A stretch of 64,000 nucleotides of DNA from Gigantopelta aegis (GCF_016097555.1 NC_054703.1:5177036-5241035); one strand, 5' to 3'; counted from the first letter of the stretch, positions 33,395 to 45,932 are shown. Numbers and translations are program-made. Notes: generated from the sequence alone by a model not told the origin.

Positions 33395-33960
33395 ATCAGT
33401 GGATATTGATGTATAATACTTGTGTTCTTTTCAACACTAATAATTTGCGCAAAACATTTATTATTTAAATATAATTTTTCAATAATACATGTGGCTATAT
33501 AACGAACGTTTTTCTTGTTAAATTATATTTAGTTCAAGACATGTTTGTTTGTAATGTAAAATATTGATTACTTTCACTTAACAAACCGGAATGTTAGAAC
33601 AATGAGTCCGAACCCGTGTTCTATTTAGTGTCAGATATTGAATTTACCGAGAATAAACTCAATGTTTGTGGGCAAAAAAATAGGCAGTGTGTAAAAGATA
33701 AAATGTGACTTACGTGAAGATAGATTTGAGCTTTGTTTGTAAATGGAAAACTGTAGAAAGTTGCTCTAATAAACCAAATAAACTTACCGAACAACAATCG
33801 GTTACCACAAAGGAAACGGTCACGAGGAAGGTATTCTGGCCTGTTATTCGGACTGTTCAAGAACGACGATATACGGACTACGATTAAATCTCTCGGTTGG
33901 AAGGAATTTGTTCTTTGACTTCTCTATTCTTCTTGTTGTAGACTCGGGGGGGGGGGGGGG
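33395..33960 (-). promoter_or_regulatory. Probable 5' exon/promoter region of ZNF-3
   Basis: Third copy of the block at 11640 and 25690. Both donor-like sites are GTAAGT here (minus strand, 33787-33782 and 33713-33708), with an acceptor-like CTTTCTACAG between them, which would give a 5'-UTR intron followed by a tiny exon. With the acceptor at 31812 the main intron would be 1.9 kb. Ends in a G-tract at 33946. Confidence 0.45.
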
Positions 33961-34790
33961 GGGGGGTAGGTGCTTATTTTGGTTTCGTATTTTTATTTGT
34001 TTCTATTTGTTGCTGGTTTGATTGTTTTGTTGTTTGCTTTTGTATAATTAAAAAATTTCCGCGTTTATACGATTTCATCAATTCTGATTGGACGATGTCG
34101 AACAAAAACTTAATGTGGCCTTCGATAAACCTCAGAAAAAAAATGACCAAAGGCGGGTCTAAGGGGGGGGGGGGGGGGCGGTAGGGGCCCGGACCCCTAA
34201 ATTTTGCGATAGTTATAATTTTATTATATATTCATTTTCATTTTTTTTTACGATCCCCCTCCAAAGTTCCCTTGGCATTCCAACTCATGTCAATGCCCCC
34301 TCCCCCCCCCCATAATGGATTTCCTGAATCCGCCACTGGTGACGTCATTACGTACGCCAGCTGGGACGTCATTATGTGTAACAGGTCATGGAAAAGACGC
34401 TAGAAGCTGGTTTATGTAGATTTTGTTTTACTAAATATGGTGCGTTCAGGCGCTTGTGCATACATTTTAGAAGAGGGGGGGGGGGGGGGCAGCTAAACTG
34501 TGACTACCTAAATATATGAGGGGTTAAGACATGCTTTCCCGGTAAAAGTATTGAAACAAAGAGAACATTTGCTTGACCAAGGGGAGGGTTCGACCGCCGT
34601 AAGCCACCCTCTGCACAAGCTCCCGTCTTTGTAATTATATAAAATCTGTTTGTCATTTTTTAAATGAATTTATCGATGTACAACTTTCACAAACTGCATA
34701 AGTTGCGTAGCGTAGTGAAGGAATTTAAATTAAACACCTCAGAAAATGACGTCATTACGTCAAATGGGACGTCAAATTAAGTAAAGTAGA
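33961..34790. other. Duplicated non-coding block
   Basis: No gene. Parallels 26760-27270. It includes a small extra element at about 34143-34340 (starts GGCGGGTCTAAGGG, ends TGAATCCGCCACTGG, with poly-G and poly-C) that the ZNF-2 unit lacks. Confidence 0.6.
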
Positions 34791-36385
34791 TAAATATAGA
34801 ATACTATACGAGTTTTCGCTAGATATCATTTTTACGAAACGAGTGAACTTCCCAAACGTATCTGACCGAACGAAAGTGAGGTCAGATACGTTTGGGAAGT
34901 TCACGAGTTTCATAAAAATTATATCTAGCGAAAACGAGTGTGGTATTTTATTTATTACCCTCTTTTAAATCACGCAAATTATGAAAAATAAATAAATCAA
35001 TCAATCAATTTTGTAGCCTATTTCAAGACCGGATGTTGATTTGCATAACTAGCCGGTGCACGACTACGTACCGCCGCATTGAGAAATAGTTCGTTGTACT
35101 TCCGCTACTTCTCAGTGACGTTTTCAGGGGAGTGGTGTAGACGTAGGCCTACTTTCCCATAAATGTCCATCGGGTTTCATTTTTTTATTTAAAGAAAGCT
35201 GTATGGTACATGCATCAATATATGTTTATTTTCATATTGGGTGAAAAATGGGTAAAACTAATGCATAATTCCATATTTTAACAAAACGCCCCCAAGAAAC
35301 AAATATTCCCGTTACCCCACTGGCACTGGTTATGCTAATAATGATGAATTCACAAATCACAACTGACAATAACAATTTGTTGACCAAAAATCCAACAAGT
35401 GTTTTTGCAGTTAAAAACGTGTAGCTTGCAAAAGCAGCTGAGTTCACGGAAAAACTAAAGTTATAACTTTAAGGTCGACGACAGTCACTTTTCGCTCCCT
35501 TGTTTTGGCTTTCTTTGTACACAATAGATATAGCATATCTTACCGTAATTTCACTTGAAATCCATATTTCGTAAAATGTACAATTTTTCAATCACAGAAT
35601 TTTCTTCAAACACATTCAGGTGCTTCAGTAATGTTCGAAAACAAAATAATCAATAGGAATTTTGCATTGGATTTTTTCCAGCATTCTTAAAACGGAAACG
35701 TCATGTACCCAGTTTGTGGTTATTGTAAGGAGGTGCAAAATGATGTCATTGGAATTCTGACGTCATTCAAATTCAAAATTAGCTATATTATTACAATGCA
35801 TCGCCACATTAAAATAAAAACTGGTCTACTAACCTTGACCCCTGTTAAATTTCTACAACAAGCAAACAACGCTGTTTACAGGTCGGTATATTTTACTTTT
35901 TCATAATTCTACAAAAAATATTAAATTAGGTTTTAAAAAATAAAAAACTACCGTTTGTCAAATATATCATATGAAAAAAATTAAATTTGGATATGTTTCA
36001 TTTATTGTGTACGAAGCCAAAATAAGGGTCCAAAAACTGACAATAACAATTTGTAGACCAAAAATCCACATAATAAATAAAATGAATATGTTTAATTATT
36101 GTTCTATTCATTCTTTATTTTTATTTTTTATTTAAAAATATTTCTCGCGCGGTCCAGTTTACATCAACTTTTAATGAATGACATTTGTAGTAAAAGTTGT
36201 GGATGTTACTGACCTTGACATTAATTATGAATAAAAAAAAAAGTCCCGTTATGCTAATAAGGTCGCTGTCCAACCAATCGAAATTAACTCTGTTCCCTGT
36301 TGACAAATCAAAACAGTTTGTAATACGCACCTGGTGGTGCGTACAAAATTTGTACGACACCGCTATATCTTCACCAGGAGGGTAA
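34791..36385. mobile_element. 1.6-kb insertion with a foldback end
   Basis: Sequence present here but absent from the matching place in the ZNF-2 unit (27270). It opens with a 150-bp palindrome (34801-34867 against 34880-34946, loop about 12 bp) and ends ...GGAGGGTAATA. TTATTACCCTC just after the palindrome mirrors that end. No transposase frame is seen; a non-autonomous element or two nested ones. Confidence 0.65.
34801..34946. repeat. Large palindrome
   Basis: Arms of about 67 bp with few mismatches; inner part GAACTTCCCAAACGTATCTG and its complement. It is the foldback end of the insertion. Confidence 0.9.
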
Positions 36386-37270
36386 TAATGGGAATAACGT
36401 TAGAAAGTGATTTATTAATTATGTGTAGTTTTCACTAAATAAGTTAGGATGTTTGTAATTTTAGGAATTGTTCGTAATTTGTTTGCGAATTTATCGATCT
36501 ATAACAGTCACAAATGTAGTATAAAATCAATTTGTGACTGTATACATCGATCAATTCGCAAACAAATCACGAACAATTCTTATTTAATCAGTGCACCACA
36601 ACTGGTTAAATGCCGTGGTAAATGCTGCAGGGTTCGAATTTCAGCACGGCACAGATGCAATTGCCGTGGGTGCCCTCCTTACTTGCCGTTAAACCCCGAC
36701 AATCGTATAGCGTGGACGGTAAGAAAAATGCCGTGGTGCCGACCTGGGTTGCCGCCGTGCCCTTCCCATACAGTCCGTGTTGTATATGTGTCCTTCCTTG
36801 TCCCATAGCATTGTTGTACTGGCCATGTCAAATAAAAAGTGTATAAACACCCATATTATTTTTCAAAGTTTACTGCTGTCAACAACCCAGGAGGCTACAC
36901 TGCAGGGTTTTTGTTATTTTTATTTTTTCTTAATAAAAAAACAACAAACATTTTATTATTTAACGATAAAAAAAACAAGGCATAATGAAAAATCACATTT
37001 AGCGAAGTCGGCTTTCTTGTTGACACACGAAGTGACATTCAGTTATACTTGGATCTTAAACAAAACGTGCTAAACTGCTCATACAAAATAACTTTATTTA
37101 CAGCAGTTTAAGTCAACGACATTTATGAATAGATTATTTGTGACCTACACAATATTTAAATAATTATTCATTGTTTAATTTACGTTTGGATACCGCTCTT
37201 ATCCTCAAACAAAATAACCAATAATAACACTTTCAAGAACGTCAACAACACGTGAAGCGTTTGTGATCGA
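36386..37270. other. Duplicated non-coding block
   Basis: No gene. Parallels 27270-28170. It has a 121-bp hairpin at 36462-36582 (outer arms as at 27346-27444 plus an inner pair CAGTCACAAAT/ATTTGTGACTG that the other copy has partly lost) and a SINE-like fragment at 36585-36850. Confidence 0.7.
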
Positions 37271-37278
37271 AACACATG

Positions 37279-37535
37279 AAGGAAGGAAATGTTTTATTTA
37301 ACGACGCACTTGAACGCATTTTATTTACGATTGTATGGCGTCGGACATATGGTTAAGGACCACACAGATATTGAAAAAGGAAACCCGCTGTCGCCACTTC
37401 ATGGGCTACTCTTTTCAATTAGCAATAAGGGATTTTTTATATGCACCATCCCACAGACAGTATAGCATATACCACGAACTTTGATATACCAGTCGTGGTG
37501 CACTGGTTGGAACGAGAAATATCCCATTGCGTAGC
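37279..37535 (-). repeat. SINE, tail type A, head missing
   Basis: Tail and middle (GGAAATGTTTTATTTAACGA to GAACGAGAAATATCCCATTG). The head is lost at a junction with another SINE fragment on the plus strand (37540-37625, TCTGTGTGGTCCATAAC). Confidence 0.85.
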
Positions 37536-37737
37536 AACAACAGGTTACCTCTCGTATTATCTGTGTGGTCCATAACATATATGTCCTATGTCATATAGCC
37601 GTGATTAAAATGAGATAAGTGTGACGTTCAATTACACATCCCTTCCATCCCTTCAACATCTCATAATCTATAAGCAGCAGCCATGTTGAATTTTCCAGAA
37701 AACAAATGTAGCATAGCTGTTCAGAGCCATGCTTGTG

Positions 37738-37830
37738 TACTAATGGACAAATATAGCGGGTTTCCTCTCTAAGACTATATATCAAAATTACCAAATTTTT
37801 GACATCCAGTAACCGGTGATTAATAAATAT
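37738..37830 (+). repeat. SINE type B 3' part that begins the 72-bp array
   Basis: TAGCGGGTTTCCTCTCTAAG, then TTGACATCCAGTAACCGGTG and ATTAATAAAT: the normal B tail. At the point where the tail should continue to its end, the first satellite unit starts. Confidence 0.8.
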
Positions 37831-40743
37831 ACCGGTAATCAGATTTATAGTTAACGGGATCTCACATGTCTCACGGTGCCGTCAAACACGGACTTTCAAT
37901 ATACCGGTAATCAGATTTATAGTTAATAGGCTCTCACATGTCTCGTGGTGTCGTTAAACACGAACTTTCGATATACCGGTAATCAGATTTATAGTTAATA
38001 GGCTCTCACATGTCTCGTGGTGTCGTTAAACACGGACTTTCAATATACCGGTAATCAGATTTATAGTTAACGGGCTCTCACATGTCTCGTGGTGTCGTTA
38101 AACACGGACTTTCGATATACCGGTAATCAGATTTATAGTTAACGGGCTCTCACATGTCTCGTGGTATCGTTAAACACGGACTTTCGATATACCGGTAATC
38201 AGATTTATAGTTAATAGGCTCTCACATGTCTCGTGGTGTCGTTAAACAAGGACTTTCGATATACCGGTAATCAGATTTATAGTTAATAGGCTCTCACATG
38301 TCTCGTGGTGTCGTTAAACAAGGACTTTCGATATACCGGTAATCAGATTTATAGTTAATAGGCTCTCACATGTCTCGTGGTGTCGTTAAACAAGGACTTT
38401 CGATATACCGGTAATCAGATTTATAGTTAATAGGCTCTCACATGTCTCGTGGTGTCGTTAAACAAGGACTTTCGATATACCGGTAATCAGATTTATAGTT
38501 AATAGGCTCTCACATGTCTCGTGGTATCGTTAAACAAGGACTTTGAATATACCGGTAATCAGATTTATAGTTAATGACCTCTCACATGTCTCGTGGTGTC
38601 GTTAAACAAGGACTTTGAATATACCGGTAATCAGATTTATAGTTAATGGGCTCTCACATGTCTCGTGGTGTCGTTAAACAAGGACTTTGAATATACCGGT
38701 AATCAGATTTATAGTTAATGGGCTCTCACATGTCTCGTGGTGTCGTTAAACAAGGACTTTGAATATACCGGTAATCAGATTTATAGTTAACGGGCTCTCA
38801 CATGTCTCGTGGTATCGTTAAACCGGTAATCAGATTTATAGTTAATGGGCTCTCACATGTCTCGTGGTGTCGTTAAACAAGGACTTTCAATATACCGGTA
38901 ATCAGATTTATAGTTAATGGGCTCTCACATGTCTCGTGGTGTCGTTAAACATGGACTTTGAATATACCGGTAATCAGATTTATAGTTAATAGGCTCTCAC
39001 ATGTCTCGTGGTGTCGTTAAACAAGGACTTTCAATATACCGGTAATCAGATTTATAATTAATGGGCTCTCACATGTCTCGTGGTGTCGTTAAACACGGAC
39101 TTCAATATACCGGTAATCAGATTTATAGTTAATAGGCTCTCACATGTATCGTGGTGTCGTTAAACACGGACTTCAATATACCGGTAATCAGATTTATAGT
39201 TAATAGGCTCTCACATGTATCGTGGTATCGTTAAACAAGAACTTTCAATATACCGGTAATCAGATTTATAGTTAATAGGCTCTCACATGTCTCGTGGTGT
39301 CGTTAAACACGGACTTTCAATATACCGGTAATCAGATTTATAGTTAATAGGCTCTCACATGTCTCGTGGTATCGTTAAACAAGGACTTTCGATATACCGG
39401 TAATCAGATTTATAGTTAATAGGCTCTCACATGTCTCACGGTGCCGTCAAACACGGACTTTCAATATACCGGTAATCAGATTTATAGTTAATAGGCTCTC
39501 ACATGTCTCGTGGTGTCGTTAAACATGGACTTTGAATATACCGGTAATCAGATTTATAGTTAATAGGCTCTCACATGTATCGTGGTATCGTTAAACAAGA
39601 ACTTTCAATATACCGGTAATCAGATTTATAGTTAATAGGCTCTCACATGTCTCGTGGTGTCGTTAAACACGGACTTTCAATATACCGGTAATCAGATTTA
39701 TAGTTAATGGGCTCTCACATGTCTCGTGGTGTCGTTAAACAAGGACTTTGAATATACCGGTAATCAGATTTATAGTTAACGGGCTCTCACATGTCTCGTG
39801 GTATCGTTAAACCGGTAATCAGATTTATAGTTAATGGGCTCTCACATGTCTCGTGGTGTCGTTAAACAAGGACTTTCAATATACCGGTAATCAGATTTAT
39901 AGTTAATGGGCTCTCACATGTCTCGTGGTGTCGTTAAACATGGACTTTGAATATACCGGTAATCAGATTTATAGTTAATAGGCTCTCACATGTCTCGTGG
40001 TGTCGTTAAACAAGGACTTTGAATATACCGGTAATCAGATTTATAGTTAACGGGCTCTCACATGTCTCGTGGTATCGTTAAACCAGTAATCAGATTTATA
40101 GTTAATGGGCTCTCACATGTCTCGTTGTGTCGTTAAACACGGACTTTCAATATACCGGTAATCAGATTTATAGTTAATAGGCTCTCACATGTCTCACGGT
40201 GCCGTCAAACACGGACTTTCGATATACCGGTAATCACATTTATAGTTAATAGGCTCTCACATGTCTCGTGGTGTCGTTAAACAAGGACTTTCAATATACC
40301 GGTAATCAGATTTATAGTTAATGGGCTCTCACATGTCTCGTGGTGTCGTTAAACACGGACTTCAATATACCGGTAATCAGATTTATAGTTAATAGGCTCT
40401 CACATGTATCGTGGTGTCGTTAAACACGGACTTCAATATACCGGTAATCAGATTTATAGTTAATAGGCTCTCACATGTATCGTGGTATCGTTAAACAAGA
40501 ACTTTCAATATACCGGTAATCAGATTTATAGTTAATAGGCTCTCACATGTCTCGTGGTGTCGTTAAACACGGACTTTCAATATACCGGTAATCAGATTTA
40601 TAGTTAATAGGCTCTCACATGTCTCACGGTGCCGTCAAACACGGACTTTCAATATACCGGTAATCAGATTTATAGTTAATAGGCTCTCACATGTCTCGTG
40701 GTGTCGTTAAACAAGGACTTTGAATATACCGGTAATCAGATTT
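37822..40743 (+). repeat. 72-bp satellite array, about 40 copies
   Basis: Units repeat every 72 bp. Each ends in TCTCGTGGTGTCGTTAAACA, the 3' end of the type B SINE (TAGTGGTGTCGTTAAACAAA), joined to ATACCGGTAATCAGATTTAT. A shortened unit (GTTAAACCGGTAATC) recurs at 38821, 39810 and, as GTTAAACCAGTAATC, at 40081. A block of more than 300 bp is repeated almost exactly 1260 bp apart (39061 onward and 40321 onward), so higher-order duplication is recent. Confidence 0.97.
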
Positions 40744-41050
40744 ACAGTCCTGTCCGACATAATATTATCTTAGGTGTCACTACACAGATGTCATCTCCAT
40801 TGAAATCCGTTAAATTGCCCAAATTCAAATGAAGATTGCCAATAGAACGGATTCTCGTTGGCACTACCAACATACACCATTGCGAACATACATTATATAA
40901 GCATTTATTTTCACTCCAAAATTGAGAACATTTCCGTCTCAGTTTTGTTTTTGCTGTATGACCGCATCTGGCTGTAGTACCGGTCCGAACAGGTGATCCA
41001 TTAACCAATTCACTCAGGCTGTCTCTTCCGCTATACAGCCAAGTCCCAAA
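40744..41050 (-). other. Unrecognised open stretch of about 100 codons
   Basis: Minus-strand frame (GTWLYSGRDSLSELVNGSP... CGHTAKTKLRRKCSQFW ... VVTPKIILCRTGL, stop at 40742) without an ATG near its start. Its codon use and cysteines look less random than most frames here, so it may be an exon or transposon remnant. I do not recognise the product. Confidence 0.22.
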
Positions 41051-41195
41051 ACGTCAATGCACAATATTACAAAATAACATGGGCAAACTCCAGCCAGAAG
41101 GCTTACCATTAAACATACAAATTGTTTTAATTCTTCACAAATTACTTGAGGTGAATATGTGAACTAAAACATATATCACAATTAGGAACAATGAA

Positions 41196-41522
41196 AGGAA
41201 GGAAGGAAATGTTTTATTTTACGACGCATTCAACACTTTTTAATTATGGTTATATGGCGTCGGGCATATGGTTAAGGACCACACAGATATAGAGAGAGGA
41301 AACCCGCTGTAGCCACGTCATGGGCTACTCTTTTCGATTAGCAGCAAGGGATCTTTTATATGCACCATCCCACAGACAGGATAACACATACCACGGCCTT
41401 TGATATACCAGTCGTTGTGCACTGGCTGGAGCGAGAAATAGCCCAATGGGCCCACTGACGGGGATCGATCCCAAACCGACCGCGCATCAAGCGAACGCTT
41501 TACCACTGGGCTACAAACGAAC
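41196..41522 (-). repeat. SINE, tail type A with h1 head
   Basis: Full-length copy with a perfect 10-bp target duplication GAACAATGAA (41186-41195 and 41523-41532). B-box region GGGATCGATCCC is intact. Confidence 0.95.
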
Positions 41523-41650
41523 GAACAATGAATTCTCACTCGGAAGTGAACTGTGTTATGAGACCTTAGATGCCAAAACCTGCCATATAGCATATTCTTA
41601 AATATAGAACATTACTTTTATGTGCTATGAAATGATTTCTGTATAATATT

Positions 41651-42420
41651 TTAAAGAGACAGACCCTAGTTTTTAAACACTAATGCATAATTTTCAACTA
41701 GACTCGTTTAAACCCGTAAAAATGGACACTATGGTTTGGTTAATGTACAAACATGTATATAACAAATTTGGATAGAACAGAATGAAACAAGAGTCTGTGA
41801 CGGTGAAATACCCTTAAAAATAGACTAAAACGCGACTCCATAACAGTTTTTTACCTACCTCGGTGGCGTCGTGGTTAGGCCATCGGTCTGCAGGCTGGTA
41901 GGTACTGGGTTCGGATCCCAGTCGAGGCATGGGATTCTTAATTCAGATACCGACTCCAAACCCTGAGTGAGTGCTCCGCAAGGCTCAATGGGTAGGTGTA
42001 AACCACTTGCACCGACCAGTGATCCATAACTGGTTCAACAAAGGCCATGGTTTGTGCTATCCTGCCTGTGGGAAGCGCAAATAAAAGATCCATTGCCGCT
42101 AATCGGAAAGAGTAGCCCATGTAGTGGCGACAGCGGGTTTCCTCTCAAAATCTGTGTGGTCCTTAACCATATGTCTGACGCCATATAACCGTAAATAAAA
42201 TGTGCTGAGTCCGTCGTTAAATAAAACATTTCTTTCTTTCTTTCCATGACAGTTACTTCTCAGACGCACGTGCATTTTTAAAAATATGAAGATAAAAAGC
42301 ATTTTGTGGTGTTAGGAACACCAGGATAACCAGAAACACTTCGGTTGTACGGAATGGATACTCTAAATAATAAAATATAAGTAATGTTTGATTTCAGTCA
42401 TTATAGACGGCTCTAATAGT
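41651..42420 (-). mobile_element. Degraded TTAA-target element with a SINE inside
   Basis: TTAA then AGAGACAGACCCTAG at 41651 resembles the termini of the elements at 46161 and 53791. The stretch 42298-42400 (CATTTTGTGGTGTTAGGAAC, CCAGGATAACCAGAAACACT) is the reverse complement of their interior. The far end is eroded and its position approximate. Confidence 0.5.
41849..42243 (+). repeat. SINE, tail type A with h2 head
   Basis: Full-length: head CCTCGGTGGCGTCGTGGTTA, B-box GGTTCGGATCCC, tail GTCGTTAAATAAAACATTTC. Target duplication CCATAACAGTT / CCATGACAGTT (41838-41848, 42244-42254). The best reference copy of this family in the window. Confidence 0.96.
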
Positions 42421-42439
42421 AAAAAATATGCCTTAATGT

Positions 42440-42600
42440 ATGTACTTTCCTGTCTGTGGGAAAACGGATATAAAAGATCCCTTGCTGCATTAGGAAACAA
42501 ATGTAGCGGGTTTCCTCTAACAACTACTTGTGAGAATGACCAAATGCCGATGAATAATAAATCAATGTGTTTTAGTGGTGTCGTTAAACAAAAATATATT
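42440..42600 (+). repeat. SINE, tail type B, 5' part missing
   Basis: From TGTACTTTCCTGTCTGTGGG to TTTTAGTGGTGTCGTTAAAC. Diverged. Confidence 0.8.
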
Positions 42601-43173
42601 TTTTTAATCCACTCAATTTTTATTTTTTATTTTTCAAATAGGCTGATAGCGTTCTATTAAGACGAGTCTGCATATTTTTTTATATATGCAAATGTATGCA
42701 GCAAAAAAAAAAGAAGACGATATGTTTCCCCAGTACCTATATCCTGTACCAGCTTCCATTAAACGCAGGGCCATACCGTGGTCTGGACATGGTGGATGGG
42801 GGTAAACTGTCCTGAAAATGCGTCTCTTCTTGTCTTCATTACGAATATTTCGGACCTCGGCTCATTTGCCTTGCACAAACTCAGCTTGCTCCTATTACAA
42901 TTCTGTGACACCCATCTCCCCCTTACAAATGTCTAGATCCGCCCCTGCTATCAAGTGTATTATTTTAAAACTTATATTTGACGCACTGTACCATATTTTA
43001 CTTTAATCTTTTTAAAATTCAACATCATAGTTTCTCTACAATTTAGAAATAAAAGATATATCCATGCACAAATGACTGCCTGGTCAACTGACTATTATTT
43101 TGATTGGGGTGAAAGTTGTCTAGACAAAAAAAAAAAAAAAAAAAAAAAAAAACCCATCCAAAATACACCCGAA
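42601..43173. other. No gene seen
   Basis: AT-rich sequence with a long A-run at 43126-43152. Confidence 0.45.
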
Positions 43174-43345
43174 CAGTGGCGTAGCGTGGGTAGGGCCACC
43201 GGGGCGGTTGCCCAGGGCGCAAAATGACTGGTGGAAGTTCTAACGGTCAGGGAGTGCTAACGGTCAGGGAGTGCTAACGGTCCACTGGTTAGGGGGCGCA
43301 ATACTTGCTTTGTCCCGGGTGCTGGCAACCCACGCTACACTACTG
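43174..43345. mobile_element. Small MITE
   Basis: Ends CAGTGGCGTAGCGTGGGT and its complement (16 of 18 matching). 172 bp, with an internal tandem pair TCAGGGAGTGCTAACGG. Non-coding. Confidence 0.8.
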
Positions 43346-44184
43346 CACCCAAACGTCATCTTGCATTTTGCCTACACATAATAAACTCGTTTATGACCTG
43401 GGAAAATTTTAGTTGCGGATCCATGGGGTGGACATGACATTTTTTAAAATGTTTTTAATGCAGACCCTTTTTGCAGTATATCTACTATTTTATTGGAAAA
43501 CACGAACTGAAATCACCATACTTTTTTATTTTTTTATTTTTAAAGTGCATATCGACTTGTCCAAATCAGGCCAGTAGGAACCGGAGGGGGCCTGGGGGTA
43601 CGCCCCCCCCCCCCCTCCCCCCACTTGTGAGACTTTTTTTTATCACATTAATTTTTACCATTGTAACCCAAAAGCTGATATAGTTTGTACCCGATCCATC
43701 AGTGCTCCCCCCCCCCCCCCCAAACCACACACACACACACTCCCAAAGCAAATATAGGGAACTGACCCATAATATAGTGTTTTTAACTACATAGGTTAAC
43801 ATTATCGCCTATAGGAGTTTATTTGGTACAGTACAACCGTGTGTTGGTATACCAGAAACGGTGGTTTCCAAACTTTATCAAGTTTATTCGTTTTTTCTTT
43901 TAAAAGTTATGTTTGGTTTGTTTAACGACAGTACTAGAGCACACTGATTTATTAATAATCGGCAAATTTCTGCTAAATGAGCTGCAAAAGAAAACAGACG
44001 TAGATTTACGTGCAAAGTAAGTTAGTAGTATTTCTACAACCGGCTTCGTGAAATGGAGTAAACGTACACGTAGACGTAGACGGACGACAGGTGTAAGTTT
44101 TACACGTAAACGTAAATTTACGATGTTTAGTGAAATAGGCTCCAGGAAGCAACATCATGTACTTTTGTAGCGGAAGGACATATT
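43346..44184. other. No gene seen
   Basis: Unique sequence with poly-C tracts at about 43604 and 43708. Confidence 0.45.
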
Positions 44185-44274
44185 GAATGAAATGTTTTAT
44201 TTAACAACACACTCAACACATTTTATTTGGCGTCAGACATACGGTTAAGGACCACACAGATATATGTATATATA

Positions 44275-45875
44275 CTACTCAAAAGAATTTAAGGGTCAAA
44301 AATGTATAACCAAGTAAGTTTCAGAGTGTATTAGACTGATGATGTAAACTACACCAAAAATTTAATTTATTGTTCCATATTTACAAAAAAAACACAAATA
44401 AACGTCACTGTATACAAGAAAGTCACATGACATGCTGTCAAAGTTGAAGGTTGTCAAACATGGATTTTACACATTAGAACATTCGTTTAATAGTGTGTGA
44501 ATCCACCCCTGGCGCGAATACACTCGACACATCGTTGCCTCATGCTGTTGATCAGACGTCTGAAGAACTCTTGGGGAATGGCCTGCCACTCTGCCATAAG
44601 AAGTTGACCCAGATCATGAAGGTTGGCCGGAGGGGCATGGTTATCCCGAATTCTCCTGCCTAATTCGTCCCAGGCGTTCTCTCTTGGGGCCAAGTCAGGC
44701 GAATATGCTGGCCAATCCATCCTGGCGATACCATGTTGTCTGAGAAAGTCCGTTACCACCCTGGCGCGGTGGGGTCTGGCATTGTCATCCTGCAGAACTG
44801 CCCCGCCGCCAATCTGCTGAAGGCCTGGGAGAACCAACGGCCGGATAATCTCATTCAGATAGCGGATTCCATTCAGATTGCCATCCACCACATAAAGGGG
44901 GGTCCTGTGGTGGATAGAGATGCCGCCCCACACCATGACGCTGCCACCACCGAACCGGTGACGTTGTCTAACGTTAACGTCAGCGAAGCGCTCCCCAGGA
45001 CGTCTGTAGACACGAACCCGACCATCGTTGAACTGGAGACTAAACCTGGACTCATCAGTGAACATCATTCGACCCCACTGAACACGTTGCCACCGCAGAT
45101 GAAGCGTGCACCAGTGACGTCTGGCCGTTCTGTGACGTGGTAGGAGTGGTGGTCGAACAACCTGGCGACGGCAGCGTAGATTATTGGCTCTCAGACGATT
45201 GCGTATGGTTTGATCAGACACTCGAGTTCCAGTCGCAGTCCGCAGATTGTCACGTAATTGGCGTGCAGTGGTTGTGCGTTGACGTAGAGCCATATTGGTG
45301 ATGTAGCGGTCCTCTCTATTTGTAGTGCTTCGGGGTCTTCCCGAACGTGGACGATTTCGAACAGAATTCGTTGCTTGGTACCGTTGCCACAGTCGGCCAA
45401 CGACACTCTGACTGACACCAAGTCTCAGAGCAACATTTCTTTACGTATTGCCATCCTGAAGCCAAGCAATAGCCCTTCCTCGATCTTCGATAGTCAGTTG
45501 AAGTCATACCATTGTCGAATTTGGAGTGTGCACCGTACACGAATGCAAGCTCCAATTATACGGAAATTCAGCATTGGGAACATGGAATACACGTGCAAAG
45601 CGTGCAAATGAAGCGCTTTGTGAAAAAGCAAGTTATGGGCACTTAGCAGACCTTTCGCTTTCGCCCTAATTTACGTGCAAATATAAGCATGTTTTCGCCA
45701 TTAGAACTAGTCGACAGTGTCAATGACAGTGGATTTTAATTCATTTATGGGTTGCTTAGACCCACTTTCGTCAAAATGGAACAATACCATGCGTGACATT
45801 ATGGTCTAGCTAATATAATTGACATTCAGAAAATAATGTCGAAAATATCGTCTGACCCTTAAATTCTTTTGAGTA

Positions 45876-45876
<1 letters not shown>
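44275..45876 (-). mobile_element. Tc1-type DNA transposon, nearly complete
   Basis: 1602 bp with at least 24-bp perfect inverted ends (CTACTCAAAAGAATTTAAGG...) and TA on each side. Inserted in a SINE. Same family as the truncated copy at 17303-17784, different from the element at 14676. Confidence 0.96.
44487..45512 (-). pseudogene. Tc1-type transposase with two nonsense codons
   Basis: 341-codon frame from the ATG at 45512. The N-terminal HTH part (LTIEDRGRAIAWLQDGNT, LRLGVSQSVVGRLWQRY) is followed by a GRPR-type linker (RPRSGRPRSTTN), a second HTH (VSDQTIRNRLR) and the DDE core: MFTDESRF, QDDNARPH and SPDLAPRENAW. The D-to-E spacing is exactly 34, so DD34E. Stops replace codon 3 (CGA in the 17668 copy, TGA here) and the CAA after DGNT (TAA here); the remaining frame is open. 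A 268-residue protein could start at the internal MALRQRTT but would lack the first DNA-binding helix bundle. Confidence 0.93.

Positions 45877-45930
<54 letters not shown>
45877..45930. repeat. (TA)n microsatellite at the Tc1 edge
   Basis: About 25 TA pairs directly outside the right inverted end. They probably expanded from the TA target. Confidence 0.9.
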
Positions 45931-45932
<2 letters not shown>

